Origin: an uncultured Lachnospiraceae bacterium
GTDB lineage: Bacteria > Bacillota > Clostridia > Lachnospirales > Lachnospiraceae
Direction of reading: 5' to 3'
Length of the DNA stretch: 30,611 bases
NCBI GenBank assembly: GCA_902489645.1
Contig: CABUAW010000031.1
Span: 1 to 30,611, forward strand
Shown: positions 22,907 through 30,611 of the stretch, piece by piece
Layout of the letters: the number at the start of each line of letters is the position of its first letter
How positions within the stretch are numbered: the stretch's first letter is position 1
The notes under the pieces: generated by a model
Databases searched by the model: none
Told to the model about the DNA's origin: nothing
What the model saw: only the letters and a program-made list of their open reading frames with translations
Translations under genes and position numbers: made by a program

Positions 22907-23438
22907 GTATATTCTCAAGATGAACGGCATCGACCCGGCGACGGATTTGACAATCATCCAGAACATTGATTTCGGTGTGACCGCCGAAGCCTTTGTCGGC
23001 GGCACGGGTGATTACACGGTGGAATTTGAACCATTTGCCACAGGAATTGAAAAAGACGGCGGCGGTTATGTTATCGCATCTCTTGGCGTGGATTCGGGCT
23101 ATGTGCCTTATACCTGTTTTTCGGCTCTCGGTTCTTATATGAATGAACATCCTGAGATTATCGAAAGCTTTACCCGGGGTATCCAAAGGGGACTGGACTA
23201 CGTGAATAGTCACAGCAGCGAAGAGATTGCGAAAATTATCCAACCTCAGTTCGAGGAAACGGATTTTGATACACTGAAAACGATTGTGGAGCGATACCAC
23301 AGTCAGGATACATGGAAAACAGATACAATTTTTACGGAGGATGCCTTTGAACTTCTGCAAAATATTTTGGAAGAAGCAGGCGTTCTCGATAAACGAGTGG
23401 ATTATGATGCACTGGTAACCACTCAGTTTTCGAAATAG
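22881..23438 (+). pseudogene. ABC substrate-binding lipoprotein, 3' part
   Basis: The last 185 codons of the split gene, beginning GGMPQMVFEYILKMNGIDPATDLTIIQN and ending VTTQFSK. It lacks signal peptide and start. SLGVDSGYVPYTCFSALGSYMNEHPEIIESFTRGIQRGLDYV is the C-lobe pattern of NMT1/THI5-like binding proteins. The sequence shows no stops or frameshifts, so the gene is intact apart from the insertion, which suggests recent or reversible integration. Confidence 0.9.
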
Positions 23439-23446
23439 TAAGTAAA

Positions 23447-23498
23447 ATGCGCCGGGCGCGGCCGTAAAAGTGATTCGGTCTTTTGCGCCCGGACGCAT
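23447..23498. repeat. GC-rich inverted repeat after the binding-protein gene
   Basis: ATGCGCCGGGCGC (23447-23459) pairs with GCGCCCGG-A-CGCAT (23485-23498), 13 bp with one bulged A, around a 25-base loop that itself contains AAAAG/CTTTT. No U-run follows. It separates the binding-protein gene from the OLD-type gene. Confidence 0.55.
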
Positions 23499-23519
23499 CC
23501 GGTAGACGGAGGTGAGAAT

Positions 23520-25391
23520 ATGCGTTTAAACCGGCTGCGTATTCAAAATTTTAAATCCATCCGGGATATGGAAATCCTGGATATTGAAAATGTTCTGATT
23601 TTGGTCGGAAAAAATAATGCGGGAAAAACGGTTGTTCTGGATGCTCTGCGTATTTTGGACGATACCTACAGAATCCAGGAAAATGACTTTAATGTGGAAG
23701 CGGGAAATATTGAAATCGATGTGGATTTGCAGTTGGACGGCGAAGACCTGCGGATGTTCAATGAGGAAGGGATTGTCAGCAATTATAAACGTTATGACCT
23801 GTGGCTTCGGGAATTTAAAAGTCGATTGCCCTCTTATGACGGCGATACGGGAATTTTGAACTTCCGGCTGACAGTCAACCGAAATGGGCAGCGCCGTTAC
23901 GGTGACGGAATTCGGAAGCATAACAGTTCTATTGTTCAGGTGATTCCGAAGTTTTATTATATCGACAGTATGCGGCATTTTCAGGATATCCAGGATGATA
24001 TTTTTCTCTGTCAGGAGAGCGAATGGACCGGACGGCTTAGAGACGGACGGTGCCTTTTTGATGCGGGAAAGGAGTGCCGACGGTGTTTTCATTGTATTGG
24101 AAAAATTGAGCAGAAAACTCCGGCCGAGTTGAATGTACTGGAGACAGCCCGTCTCTTTGAGTACAAGCTTTACCAGGGAAATTTTAACCGGTTTGCGGAC
24201 AGTGTCAATGATTATTTCCATAAAAACGGCGGTCAGAGCGAGGATATTTATTATTATATGGCCGAAAATATGGCGGATTTGTGCAAGGTCAGCGGTTTTG
24301 TGAGGAATCGGGAGCGGGATGTGGAAATGCCTTTGTCCCAAATGGGAACAGGTATGCGGTGCATTTACATATTGTCCCTGCTGGAAGCCTATATTTATGG
24401 AGGAAAGCGGATTCCGTGTATTATTCTTATGGAGGACCCGGAAATTTTTCTTCATCCGAGACTTCAAAAGGTAGCCGGAGAAATTTTATATCGGCTGTCA
24501 AAGACAAATCAGGTGATTTTTACGACCCATTCTCCGAATATGCTCTTTAACTTCACATCCAACCAAATCCGTCAGGTTATGATGGACAGAGATTGGTATT
24601 CCATTGCCAAAAAACCTTCGGATGTGGATAAGATTCTGGATGATTTGGGCTATACGGCAAATGATTTAATGAATGTGAACTTCGTCTTTATTGTGGAAGG
24701 AAAACAGGATAAAAGCCGTCTGCCCCTTCTTTTGGACAAGTATTATTCGGAAATCCTGGATGCGGAGGGAAAGCCCTACCGGGTGGCAATCATTACAACC
24801 AACAGTTGTACCAATATTAAGACCTATGCGAACCTGAAATATATGAATAAGCTTTACCTGAAAGACCAGTTTCTCATGATTCGCGACGGGGACGGCAAAG
24901 ACCCGGAAAAGCTGGCCAACCATCTTTGCAGGTATTATGATGAATGTCGTGTCCGGGACGTGGACAAGATGCCGAAAGTTACCCGGCGTAATGTCCTGAT
25001 TTTAAAATACTATTCCTTTGAAAATTATTTTTTAAATCCTGAGGTTATGGTAAAAATTGGAATTTTGGACACGGTGGATACTTTTTATGATATACTGTTT
25101 GATAAATGGAACGAATATCTTTATCGTTTAAAGAGCGGACGGCATTTTACCGAAGTGACCGGAGCAGACATAAAAAGCCCGGAAGATATCCGCAAACACA
25201 TAGAAGCGTTTAAAATCTATATGCGGGGCCATAATTTATATGATATTTTTTATGGACGTTATAAAAAGAGCGAAAAAGAAATTCTGAAAGCCTATATTGA
25301 TGCGGCGCCCCGGGAGACGTTTAAAGATATTCTGGATGCCATTGATAAATTTGTTTATTTTGAAAATCGAGTGAAAGAAGGGACATCATGA
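23520..25391 (+). CDS. OLD-type ATPase with TOPRIM nuclease domain and four-Cys insert
   Basis: A 623-residue protein. ABC-type ATPase halves surround an insert: Walker A GKNNAGKT (residues 30-37), a divergent signature LSQMGTGM (272-279), Walker B IILMEDPEIFLHP (301-313), and the switch His in THSP (336-339). A TOPRIM domain follows: FIVEGKQDKSRLPLLL (Glu393) and MIRDGDGKD (Asp456, Asp458). OLD nucleases act on DNA and several are anti-phage effectors. Unusual is C178-x7-C186-x2-C189-x2-C192 in the ATPase insert, a possible zinc or iron-sulfur site. GGAGG precedes the ATG. Its stop overlaps the next gene (ATGA), so the two are translationally coupled. Confidence 0.82.
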   Translation: MRLNRLRIQNFKSIRDMEILDIENVLILVGKNNAGKTVVLDALRILDDTYRIQENDFNVEAGNIEIDVDLQLDGEDLRMFNEEGIVSNYKRYDLWLREFKSRLPSYDGDTGILNFRLTVNRNGQRRYGDGIRKHNSSIVQVIPKFYYIDSMRHFQDIQDDIFLCQESEWTGRLRDGRCLFDAGKECRRCFHCIGKIEQKTPAELNVLETARLFEYKLYQGNFNRFADSVNDYFHKNGGQSEDIYYYMAENMADLCKVSGFVRNRERDVEMPLSQMGTGMRCIYILSLLEAYIYGGKRIPCIILMEDPEIFLHPRLQKVAGEILYRLSKTNQVIFTTHSPNMLFNFTSNQIRQVMMDRDWYSIAKKPSDVDKILDDLGYTANDLMNVNFVFIVEGKQDKSRLPLLLDKYYSEILDAEGKPYRVAIITTNSCTNIKTYANLKYMNKLYLKDQFLMIRDGDGKDPEKLANHLCRYYDECRVRDVDKMPKVTRRNVLILKYYSFENYFLNPEVMVKIGILDTVDTFYDILFDKWNEYLYRLKSGRHFTEVTGADIKSPEDIRKHIEAFKIYMRGHNLYDIFYGRYKKSEKEILKAYIDAAPRETFKDILDAIDKFVYFENRVKEGTS

Positions 25392-26131
25392 AAATAGAGC
25401 TGGATACCCATACCCACACGCTGGCCAGCGGTCATGCCTATAATACAATTACGGAAATGATTGACGCGGCGGTGGAAAAGGGCCTGAAACTTTTGGCTAT
25501 CACAGAGCATGCGCCGGCCATGCCGGGAAGCTGTAAAGATTTTTATTTTTACAATCTGAAAATTTTGCCAAGATTCCAGAAAGGTATAGAGCTGATGTTT
25601 GGCGTGGAATTAAATATTATGGATGACACGGGTCGGGTCGATTTGCCGGAGCGGTATATAGACTGTACCGACCTTCGAATTGCAAGCCTTCATCCGCCTT
25701 GCATAACGCCTGGAACAATGGAAGAAAATACGGCGGCCATGCTGGGCGTGATTCATAATCCCCGGGTGGATATTTTGGGACACCCGGACGACGGACGTTA
25801 TCCTCTGGATTATGAGCGGGTCATCGCTGAGGCGAAGAAATACGGTAAAATTGTGGAGTTGAATAATAATTCTATGAGCCCATTAAATTCCAGAACCAAT
25901 GCCCGGGAAAATGATTTGATTATTCTGGACTTGTGTAAAAAATACGAAGTGCCGGTAGTGATGAATACGGATGCCCATGCCAGCTTTATGGTGGGCGATT
26001 TGACGGAGGCTGTCTCTGTGGTTGAAGAAGCAGACTTTCCACAGGAATTGCTGCTCAATGATTCCGTGGAAAAATTCAAGCGTTTCTTGAGCGAGGGCAG
26101 AAAACGTTCCGAAGCATTGAAAAAGAATTAA
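25388..26131 (+). CDS. PHP-domain phosphatase, YcdX-like
   Basis: A 247-residue PHP-family phosphoesterase. LDTHTHTLASGHAYNTITEMIDAAVEKGLKLLAITEHAP opens with the first metal-binding His pair, FGVELNI supplies the Glu, IASLHPP and DILGHPDDGR further His/Asp residues, and VMNTDAHASFMVG the last Asp-His. Members are trinuclear-metal phosphatases; substrate unknown. The ATG overlaps the OLD-type stop. The coupling could mean joint function or simple operon neighbourhood; YcdX-like genes are common alone in Clostridia. Confidence 0.87.
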   Translation: MKIELDTHTHTLASGHAYNTITEMIDAAVEKGLKLLAITEHAPAMPGSCKDFYFYNLKILPRFQKGIELMFGVELNIMDDTGRVDLPERYIDCTDLRIASLHPPCITPGTMEENTAAMLGVIHNPRVDILGHPDDGRYPLDYERVIAEAKKYGKIVELNNNSMSPLNSRTNARENDLIILDLCKKYEVPVVMNTDAHASFMVGDLTEAVSVVEEADFPQELLLNDSVEKFKRFLSEGRKRSEALKKN

Positions 26132-26154
26132 ATATTGTAAGGATGATTCAGGAT

Positions 26155-26192
26155 AAAGAGGAACCAGACCTGCGGCGGTTTGATTCCTCTTT
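26155..26192. terminator. bidirectional terminator between PHP and DUF1254 genes
   Basis: AAAGAGGAA (26155-26163) and TTCCTCTTT (26184-26192) pair perfectly, with further pairing CAGACC/GGTTTG inside; CAATTGCTTTT follows. The convergent genes both end here. Confidence 0.75.
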
Positions 26193-26239
26193 CAATTGCT
26201 TTTGGCAACTTTCGGTTTAAAAAGTTTTTAAAGCATGGA

Positions 26240-27586
26240 CTAATTGACTCTTTCAATGAAAGGCGGCAGCCATCTTCCGTCAATTGCTGTTTCATCCGGA
26301 ATATAAATACGGAGGCATACCTCAAAATCCACCTCGTCACCTACAGGCAGCCAGTTCGCACGTTTAGATTCGTCCGGAGCGTCACGCTGAATGAATATAT
26401 CCAGACTGCCATCGGAGTTATATACAAAATCGTTTTCTGCTGAGCTAACTTTATATATTCCCTCTCTATTTTCTATCAAATATAAATCATCAAGGGTATA
26501 CACACTAAATGACCAATAGCCGTCCTCTTTCACCGGAGGAAAAGCATCTGCATCGAGGTGAATAACATATTTATACTTGCCGTTTAGCTGATTACCGTCT
26601 TTGTCAAGCTCTGCTTGTGGATACAATGAAGCTTTGGCAGGATTGCAACCGGGACCCCAATGTATACTGAATGCTCTTTCATAATAATCGCTTCCAGGCA
26701 GAGGCGTATCAATCGAAAAATATTCCCAACCGTTTCTATTAAAGCCCATTTCATCCCTGTTTAATTTAACTGTCTGAGGGATTGTTTTAATCTTCTGAAT
26801 AAGTGCTTCATCTTTAAATTGTGACAGAGAGAATTTTCCTCCCGGTTTAATACCGTATTTTTCGAATTTTGCAGCATATTCAATATCCTCCGGTACAATC
26901 GGATTAGCTATAGAATATTCATTAAAAATTGTAAAATAACTTTCTGCATCTAATTCTTTCATTTTAAAATAGAAATTGTAATCATATTCGGGATTGTACT
27001 CTCCGTCAGGAAAGGTATAGTCTTTTCCGTAGCTTTCATATGGGACGAAATAGGTTCCCTTTTGATACTTTCTGACGTTTTCAATATCATTATCACTGTT
27101 TAAAAAAATTTGAACTCTAAGTAAAACAGATACCAAGCTGGTAGGAAATTCAACATGGGTAAACCCTTCGGGAATAATGCCTTCGAAAGCTGGCCCAGTA
27201 ATGAAATAATCGCCCTCTTCGCGTCCTCCGAGACCGCCGCTGCCTATAATTTCCCTGAAATCACCATAGCCATCTAGGAACAGGATAGTGTAAAACCTAT
27301 CTGTTTTAGGTTTGTGAAGTACCAGGGCGTCTTTTTCAAGCTTAAGTACACCAAATGAATAGACGGTATCCATATTAGGGCCTCCGGGCTTACGTTCTTC
27401 AGGGGTCCACACATTTTTATTATGTAAAAACTGATTATACGGCGCACGCTCGGAATTGGCCTTTACTGTATTTGTTTTTGCTCTGCTGTAAAGCACCATT
27501 TGCACCAGCGGATATGTAAAAATATAAGCATCCTTTATTTCTTCATAAATTTTTTGTTGTTCTGCATTTAATATTTCATTTGACAT
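26240..27586 (-). CDS. DUF1254/DUF1214 domain protein
   Basis: A 448-residue protein with an N-terminal DUF1254 part (residues about 10-180: AYIFTYPLVQMVLYSRAKTNT, PGGPNMDTVYSFGVLKL, RFYTILFLDGYGDFREIIGS) and a C-terminal DUF1214 part (FSIHWGPGCNPAKASLYPQAELDKDG, DAFPPVKEDGYWSFSVYTLDDLYLIEN, DIFIQRDAPDESKRANWLPV). No signal peptide is seen, so it is probably cytoplasmic, unlike many homologues. Function is not established. It is the last gene of the ABC importer operon, 74 bases after the binding protein, so it may act on the imported compound. ATG at 27586 has GGAGG 6 bases upstream. Confidence 0.85.
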   Translation of the reverse strand: MSNEILNAEQQKIYEEIKDAYIFTYPLVQMVLYSRAKTNTVKANSERAPYNQFLHNKNVWTPEERKPGGPNMDTVYSFGVLKLEKDALVLHKPKTDRFYTILFLDGYGDFREIIGSGGLGGREEGDYFITGPAFEGIIPEGFTHVEFPTSLVSVLLRVQIFLNSDNDIENVRKYQKGTYFVPYESYGKDYTFPDGEYNPEYDYNFYFKMKELDAESYFTIFNEYSIANPIVPEDIEYAAKFEKYGIKPGGKFSLSQFKDEALIQKIKTIPQTVKLNRDEMGFNRNGWEYFSIDTPLPGSDYYERAFSIHWGPGCNPAKASLYPQAELDKDGNQLNGKYKYVIHLDADAFPPVKEDGYWSFSVYTLDDLYLIENREGIYKVSSAENDFVYNSDGSLDIFIQRDAPDESKRANWLPVGDEVDFEVCLRIYIPDETAIDGRWLPPFIERVN

Positions 27587-27660
27587 AATAACCTCCATAG
27601 CCTTTCTGCCCACAAAAATATAATTAAATTTTATCCATATACCTTATTATGGGCGGTTCT

Positions 27661-28674
27661 TTATTCAACCCTATATATCCAACTGTCAAAATCAAAGTCT
27701 TTAACAAGAAGTCCATTATTTGCGGCATAATCCTTAACATCCTTTAAAAGCTCTAGTCTGTCCTCTGAAAACTCAGGAGCCAAGTCATCAAATAGCTTTT
27801 GGGTGTCAGGATACTGATACTTAAATGATTCTACAGAAAATGTTCCAGATGAGGCGTCCGAAAGCATCTGATAGTATTCTTCAGAATTATCTCTTGCATA
27901 TTCAGCTATTTTTTTCTCAGCGTTATAAATAGCCTCTATTGCATCGGGATTTTCCTTGATAAAATCGTTGCTTGCATAGCTAATCGACTCCGTAGCATAT
28001 TGGGGATTATCCAATGTATCAAAGATTATCTTACCATATCCCTGCTGTTCATATTCACGAACTGTATATAGCATATTCGGGAAAAAGTCTACATCGCCAG
28101 ATAAAAATGTTTGAATAGACAAATCATTTACAAACTCTACCTTTGAAATATCTACGCCATTGTCTTTAAGAACATTTTCGATAAAGTATTGGATGATAGT
28201 ACCCGTATATGTTGCTATTTTTTTACCCTCAAAATCTTTAAAACTATTGAATTCAAAATCGGGCTGTGCAAGAATACCATATTGTAAAATCGAACTTACG
28301 GCAAATGCTTGTGTATTAAGTCCATTTGCCTGAGCAGTAATTGCAGGAAGGTCACCTAAAATTGCTACATCAATATCGCCGGAGACAAAAGCTTCATTTA
28401 CGGCGGGTCCTGCTTGAAATCCGGAAAACGAAACGGAATATCCGGCCTTTGCAAGTTCATCCTCAAAGATACCCAGCTGTTGACCGACTCCGGTTGAGCC
28501 TGCTAAATAATCGCCTTGAGAAGTTGCGCCTATAACTATAGGTTGTAATTTCACTGAGTTGGTGTTTTTAGTCGACTTCTCTGAATCGGATGATGTTCCA
28601 TTGCTGCATCCGACAAGTACGGTAGCCAACATTGTGATGGCTAACAATAAACTTTTAAACTTAAACTTTTTCAT
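27661..28674 (-). CDS. ABC substrate-binding lipoprotein, nitrate/sulfonate/taurine type
   Basis: A 337-residue SsuA/TauA-like binding protein. The signal peptide ends in lipobox LVGC (Cys at residue 23) and is followed by a Ser/Thr/Asn-rich linker. IVIGATSQGDYLAGSTGVGQQLGIFEDELAKAGYSVSFSGFQAGPAVNEAFVSGDIDVAILGDLPAITAQ is the N-lobe. The ligand could be a sulfonate, a nitrate-like anion or a pyrimidine; the sequence does not decide. It follows permease and ATPase genes in the same operon. GGAGGA lies 12 bases before the ATG, which is rather far. Confidence 0.87.
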   Translation of the reverse strand: MKKFKFKSLLLAITMLATVLVGCSNGTSSDSEKSTKNTNSVKLQPIVIGATSQGDYLAGSTGVGQQLGIFEDELAKAGYSVSFSGFQAGPAVNEAFVSGDIDVAILGDLPAITAQANGLNTQAFAVSSILQYGILAQPDFEFNSFKDFEGKKIATYTGTIIQYFIENVLKDNGVDISKVEFVNDLSIQTFLSGDVDFFPNMLYTVREYEQQGYGKIIFDTLDNPQYATESISYASNDFIKENPDAIEAIYNAEKKIAEYARDNSEEYYQMLSDASSGTFSVESFKYQYPDTQKLFDDLAPEFSEDRLELLKDVKDYAANNGLLVKDFDFDSWIYRVE

Positions 28675-28758
28675 AACATTTCATTTCCTCCGATAATAAA
28701 ATATTTATCTGAACCTAAATTTAATTCTATTTGTTAAATTCAGGATTATGTTTTTGAA

Positions 28759-29526
28759 TTATTTTTTACTCTTTTCCCATGGCATACATACGTTAAACAA
28801 AATTCCTATGACCTTATCCATAAGCATTCCTATAATTCCGATGACAATCATACACGCGATGACAATATCAGAACGCATAAGATTTCTCGCATCACTCATG
28901 CGATAACCGATTCCCGAAGTTGCCGCAATCATTTCTGCACCGACTACGGCCATCCATGAAATTCCCAGTCCAAGCTTGAGACCAGTAAAAATACCGGGCA
29001 GAGCGTGAGGCAGATAAACCTTGAAAAAGGTTTTTGTTTTATTCAACTTGTAAAGGCTGGCCACCTCGATATAACCTTGAGGTGTTTGAGAAATTCCGCT
29101 CATTGTATTTACAAGAATAGGGAAAAAAGAAGCTAAAACAATAATAACAATCTTAGATGTTTCACCTATTCCACACCACAGAATAATCAACGGAATCCAT
29201 GCCATTATAGGGATTTGACGAAGGACCGTAATGGTCGGCTGAAGTATTTCAGCAGCAGTTTTTGACATTCCCATAATAGAACCTAAAAGGATTCCCGTAA
29301 CTGCCGATATTAAAAATCCTTTAAGTACACGGATAAGGCTGATTCCCAAATCACTCTGCAACTGTCCTTTTTTACACATATCAATAAAAATTTTAATAAC
29401 CTGGGAGATTTTCGGCAAAAGGCTTTGTGGCATATTGCCGAAATTTGTTGTCAAAAACCATGCGAGAACTACTAAAACAGGTATTATAAGTGCAAGCAGC
29501 ACAGTTTTTACTATTTCTTTTTTCAT
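28759..29526 (-). CDS. ABC transporter permease, SsuC/TauC type
   Basis: A 255-residue inner-membrane permease with about six membrane segments. The cytoplasmic EAA loop is recognisable in GYIEVASLYKLNKTKTFFKVYLPHALPGIFTGLKLGLGISWMAVVGAEM, which is spelled as in SsuC/TauC proteins. Start ATG 29526 is chosen: GAGGTG lies 6 bases upstream and overlaps the gap after the ATPase stop. The in-frame GTG at 29535 has no fitting ribosome site. Confidence 0.9.
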   Translation of the reverse strand: MKKEIVKTVLLALIIPVLVVLAWFLTTNFGNMPQSLLPKISQVIKIFIDMCKKGQLQSDLGISLIRVLKGFLISAVTGILLGSIMGMSKTAAEILQPTITVLRQIPIMAWIPLIILWCGIGETSKIVIIVLASFFPILVNTMSGISQTPQGYIEVASLYKLNKTKTFFKVYLPHALPGIFTGLKLGLGISWMAVVGAEMIAATSGIGYRMSDARNLMRSDIVIACMIVIGIIGMLMDKVIGILFNVCMPWEKSKK

Positions 29527-29536
29527 TTTCCACACC

Positions 29537-30319
29537 TCAAATCATAAATTCAGCCTCTTCAAGAAGTTCCGTAGAATCTTTAAAGAAGTAGCTATAAATT
29601 TTCTTTTTATATGCTGAAAATTGTGTACTGCCACGGTTCCTTCTTGAATATTTGTCCGTTGCTATAATTTCCTTTATTTCACCCGGCCTTGCCGACATTA
29701 TGACAATTCTTTCTCCGAGATAAATCGCTTCATCAATATCATGCGTTACCATAATCATTGTTGTTTTTTCTTCCTCATGGATACGCAGAATTTCCTTTTG
29801 CATTTGAATACGAGTCATGGCATCAAGGGCGCCAAAGGGTTCGTCAAGTAAAAGTATATCCGGATTTCCTGCAAGTCCTCTTGCAATTGCTGCCCTCTGC
29901 GACATTCCGCCTGAAAGCTGCGACGGATAGGAATTTTCAAAGCCCTTTAGCCCCACAAGTTCAATATGGTTTGAAATCAATTCGGCGCGTTCCTTTTTTG
30001 GAAGATTTTTTATTCCGAATCCAATATTGTCTTTTATCTTAAGCCACGGCAGCAGTCTATGCTCTTGAAATACCATACCGCAATCAGTATCCGGTCCGGT
30101 TACTGGTTTACTGTTTCGAATTACTTCACCGTCGGAGTATTCCACAAGTCCGGCGATAATTTTAAGTAAGGTCGATTTTCCGCATCCGCTATGACCGACT
30201 ATGGTTATAAATTCACCTTTATGTATGCTTAAATTGATATCTTTCAGAATTTCTATAGATTTACCGTCGACATCAAAGTTTTTATTGAGATGTTTAATTT
30301 CCAAGCTGTATTCACTCAT
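29537..30319 (-). CDS. ABC transporter ATPase, SsuB/TauB type
   Basis: A 260-residue ATP-binding subunit. Walker A GHSGCGKST, Q-loop FQEHRLLPW, signature LSGGMSQRAAIARGL, Walker B ILLLDEPFGALDAMTR and switch MVTHDIDEAI are all intact; the Q-loop and LLPW are typical of nitrate/sulfonate/taurine importers. ATG at 30319 is chosen because AAAGGAG lies 7 bases before it; the upstream in-frame GTG at 30343 is part of an inverted repeat. It is the first gene of a four-gene operon with the DUF1254 gene last. Confidence 0.93.
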   Translation of the reverse strand: MSEYSLEIKHLNKNFDVDGKSIEILKDINLSIHKGEFITIVGHSGCGKSTLLKIIAGLVEYSDGEVIRNSKPVTGPDTDCGMVFQEHRLLPWLKIKDNIGFGIKNLPKKERAELISNHIELVGLKGFENSYPSQLSGGMSQRAAIARGLAGNPDILLLDEPFGALDAMTRIQMQKEILRIHEEEKTTMIMVTHDIDEAIYLGERIVIMSARPGEIKEIIATDKYSRRNRGSTQFSAYKKKIYSYFFKDSTELLEEAEFMI

Positions 30320-30334
30320 ATCTTTGCTCCTTTG

Positions 30335-30362
30335 AGTAACCACAGATTGAATGGTGGTTACT
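30335..30362. promoter_or_regulatory. inverted repeat in the importer operon leader
   Basis: AGTAACCAC (30335-30343) and GTGGTTACT (30354-30362) are perfect 9-bp arms 10 bases apart. It lies between the promoter and the ribosome site of the ATPase gene, fitting a repressor site or a leader hairpin next to the Shine-Dalgarno sequence. Confidence 0.55.
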
Positions 30363-30400
30363 TTATTTTATAATTCATATTTATCCTGTATGTTTTATTG

Positions 30401-30429
30401 ATTATATGAGTTAAAATTGGTAATTACAA
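30401..30429 (-). promoter_or_regulatory. sigma-A promoter of the importer operon
   Basis: On the - strand TTGTAA (30429-30424), 17-base spacer, perfect TATAAT (30406-30401). Expected start near 30394, giving a 75-base leader that contains the inverted repeat. Confidence 0.7.
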
Positions 30430-30611
30430 GTTTAAAATATGTAATCGTTTTCAAGTTTCAAGTAAAAATTTGAAATTTTTCCTTTAAAAACCTTCGGTAT
30501 AATGCAAATAATAAAATGGAGTTGGAGCGGGCGGGGGAGGTCTGCGGGGATTATTATTATGCCTATAATCGGCTAACATAGCTTTTGTGCGATATTGTAT
30601 CAAAAAAGACG
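30430..30611. other. no gene seen at the right edge
   Basis: AT-rich sequence with a purine-rich GGAGCGGGCGGGGGAGG block (30523-30540 area) that resembles a ribosome site, but the only ATG behind it opens a frame of five codons. A gene may begin beyond the window. Confidence 0.5.

Noticed and set aside
22830..23438. A 202-codon open frame with an ATG at 22830 ending as the binding protein
   Set aside because: Its first part is recombinase sequence in another frame; the real gene begins at 13789 and is interrupted. No ribosome site suits the ATG.
23526..24467. 313-codon open frame antisense to the OLD-type gene
   Set aside because: It is a mirror of the codon pattern of a well-supported gene, with Phe/Ile/His-rich composition and no family resemblance. 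The same holds for antisense frames at 9644-10261 and 22731-23498.

Overview
The window reads as the chromosome of a spore-forming anaerobic Clostridia species, most likely Lachnospiraceae. The support is an ireB-ruvX-DUF1292 cluster, an RNase J gene, a YlbF-family gene, a sporulation sigma factor of SigK type, a DUF1836 gene, corrinoid genes and typical AGGAGG ribosome sites. No rRNA, tRNA or CRISPR array was seen.

Layout. Positions 1-13.7 kb hold housekeeping genes, nearly all on the + strand: mtaB (cut by the window edge), ireB, ruvX, a DUF1292 gene, rnj, a YlbF-like gene, a short MltG-like protein, trmR and trhP (a wobble-uridine modification pair), a metallo-beta-lactamase-fold hydrolase, sigK, cobO, a frameshifted cbiC, a plsC-like acyltransferase, yerC, a DUF1836 gene on the - strand, a CPBP protease and a DUF362 ferredoxin-like protein.

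From 14215 to 22880 lies an 8666-bp element carrying a large serine recombinase. It splits a substrate-binding lipoprotein gene. Both ends can be read to the base: a 4-bp GGTG repeat flanks it, and removing the element restores one 327-residue reading frame. Joining the two ends rebuilds an attP with 23-bp imperfect inverted arms around a GG dinucleotide. The recombinase gene runs through the right end, so its last residues and its stop codon come from host DNA. The cargo is a remnant DUF3791/DUF3990 pair and a compact sigma-54 regulon: a PAS-AAA+-Fis activator, a MaoC hydratase, a GntP-type permease, a thiolase and a short-chain reductase. Two well-matched -24/-12 promoters and a 13-bp inverted repeat that may be the activator site serve these genes. 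The enzymes would form an (R)-3-hydroxybutyryl-CoA route between acetyl-CoA and crotonyl-CoA, so the element looks like a mobile C4 acid metabolism cassette.

Right of the element are the 3' part of the split gene, an OLD-type ATPase-TOPRIM protein with an unusual four-cysteine motif, a translationally coupled PHP phosphatase, and a - strand operon (26.2-30.3 kb, AT-richer) for a nitrate/sulfonate-type ABC importer and a DUF1254/DUF1214 protein. That operon has a clear sigma-A promoter and an inverted repeat in its leader.
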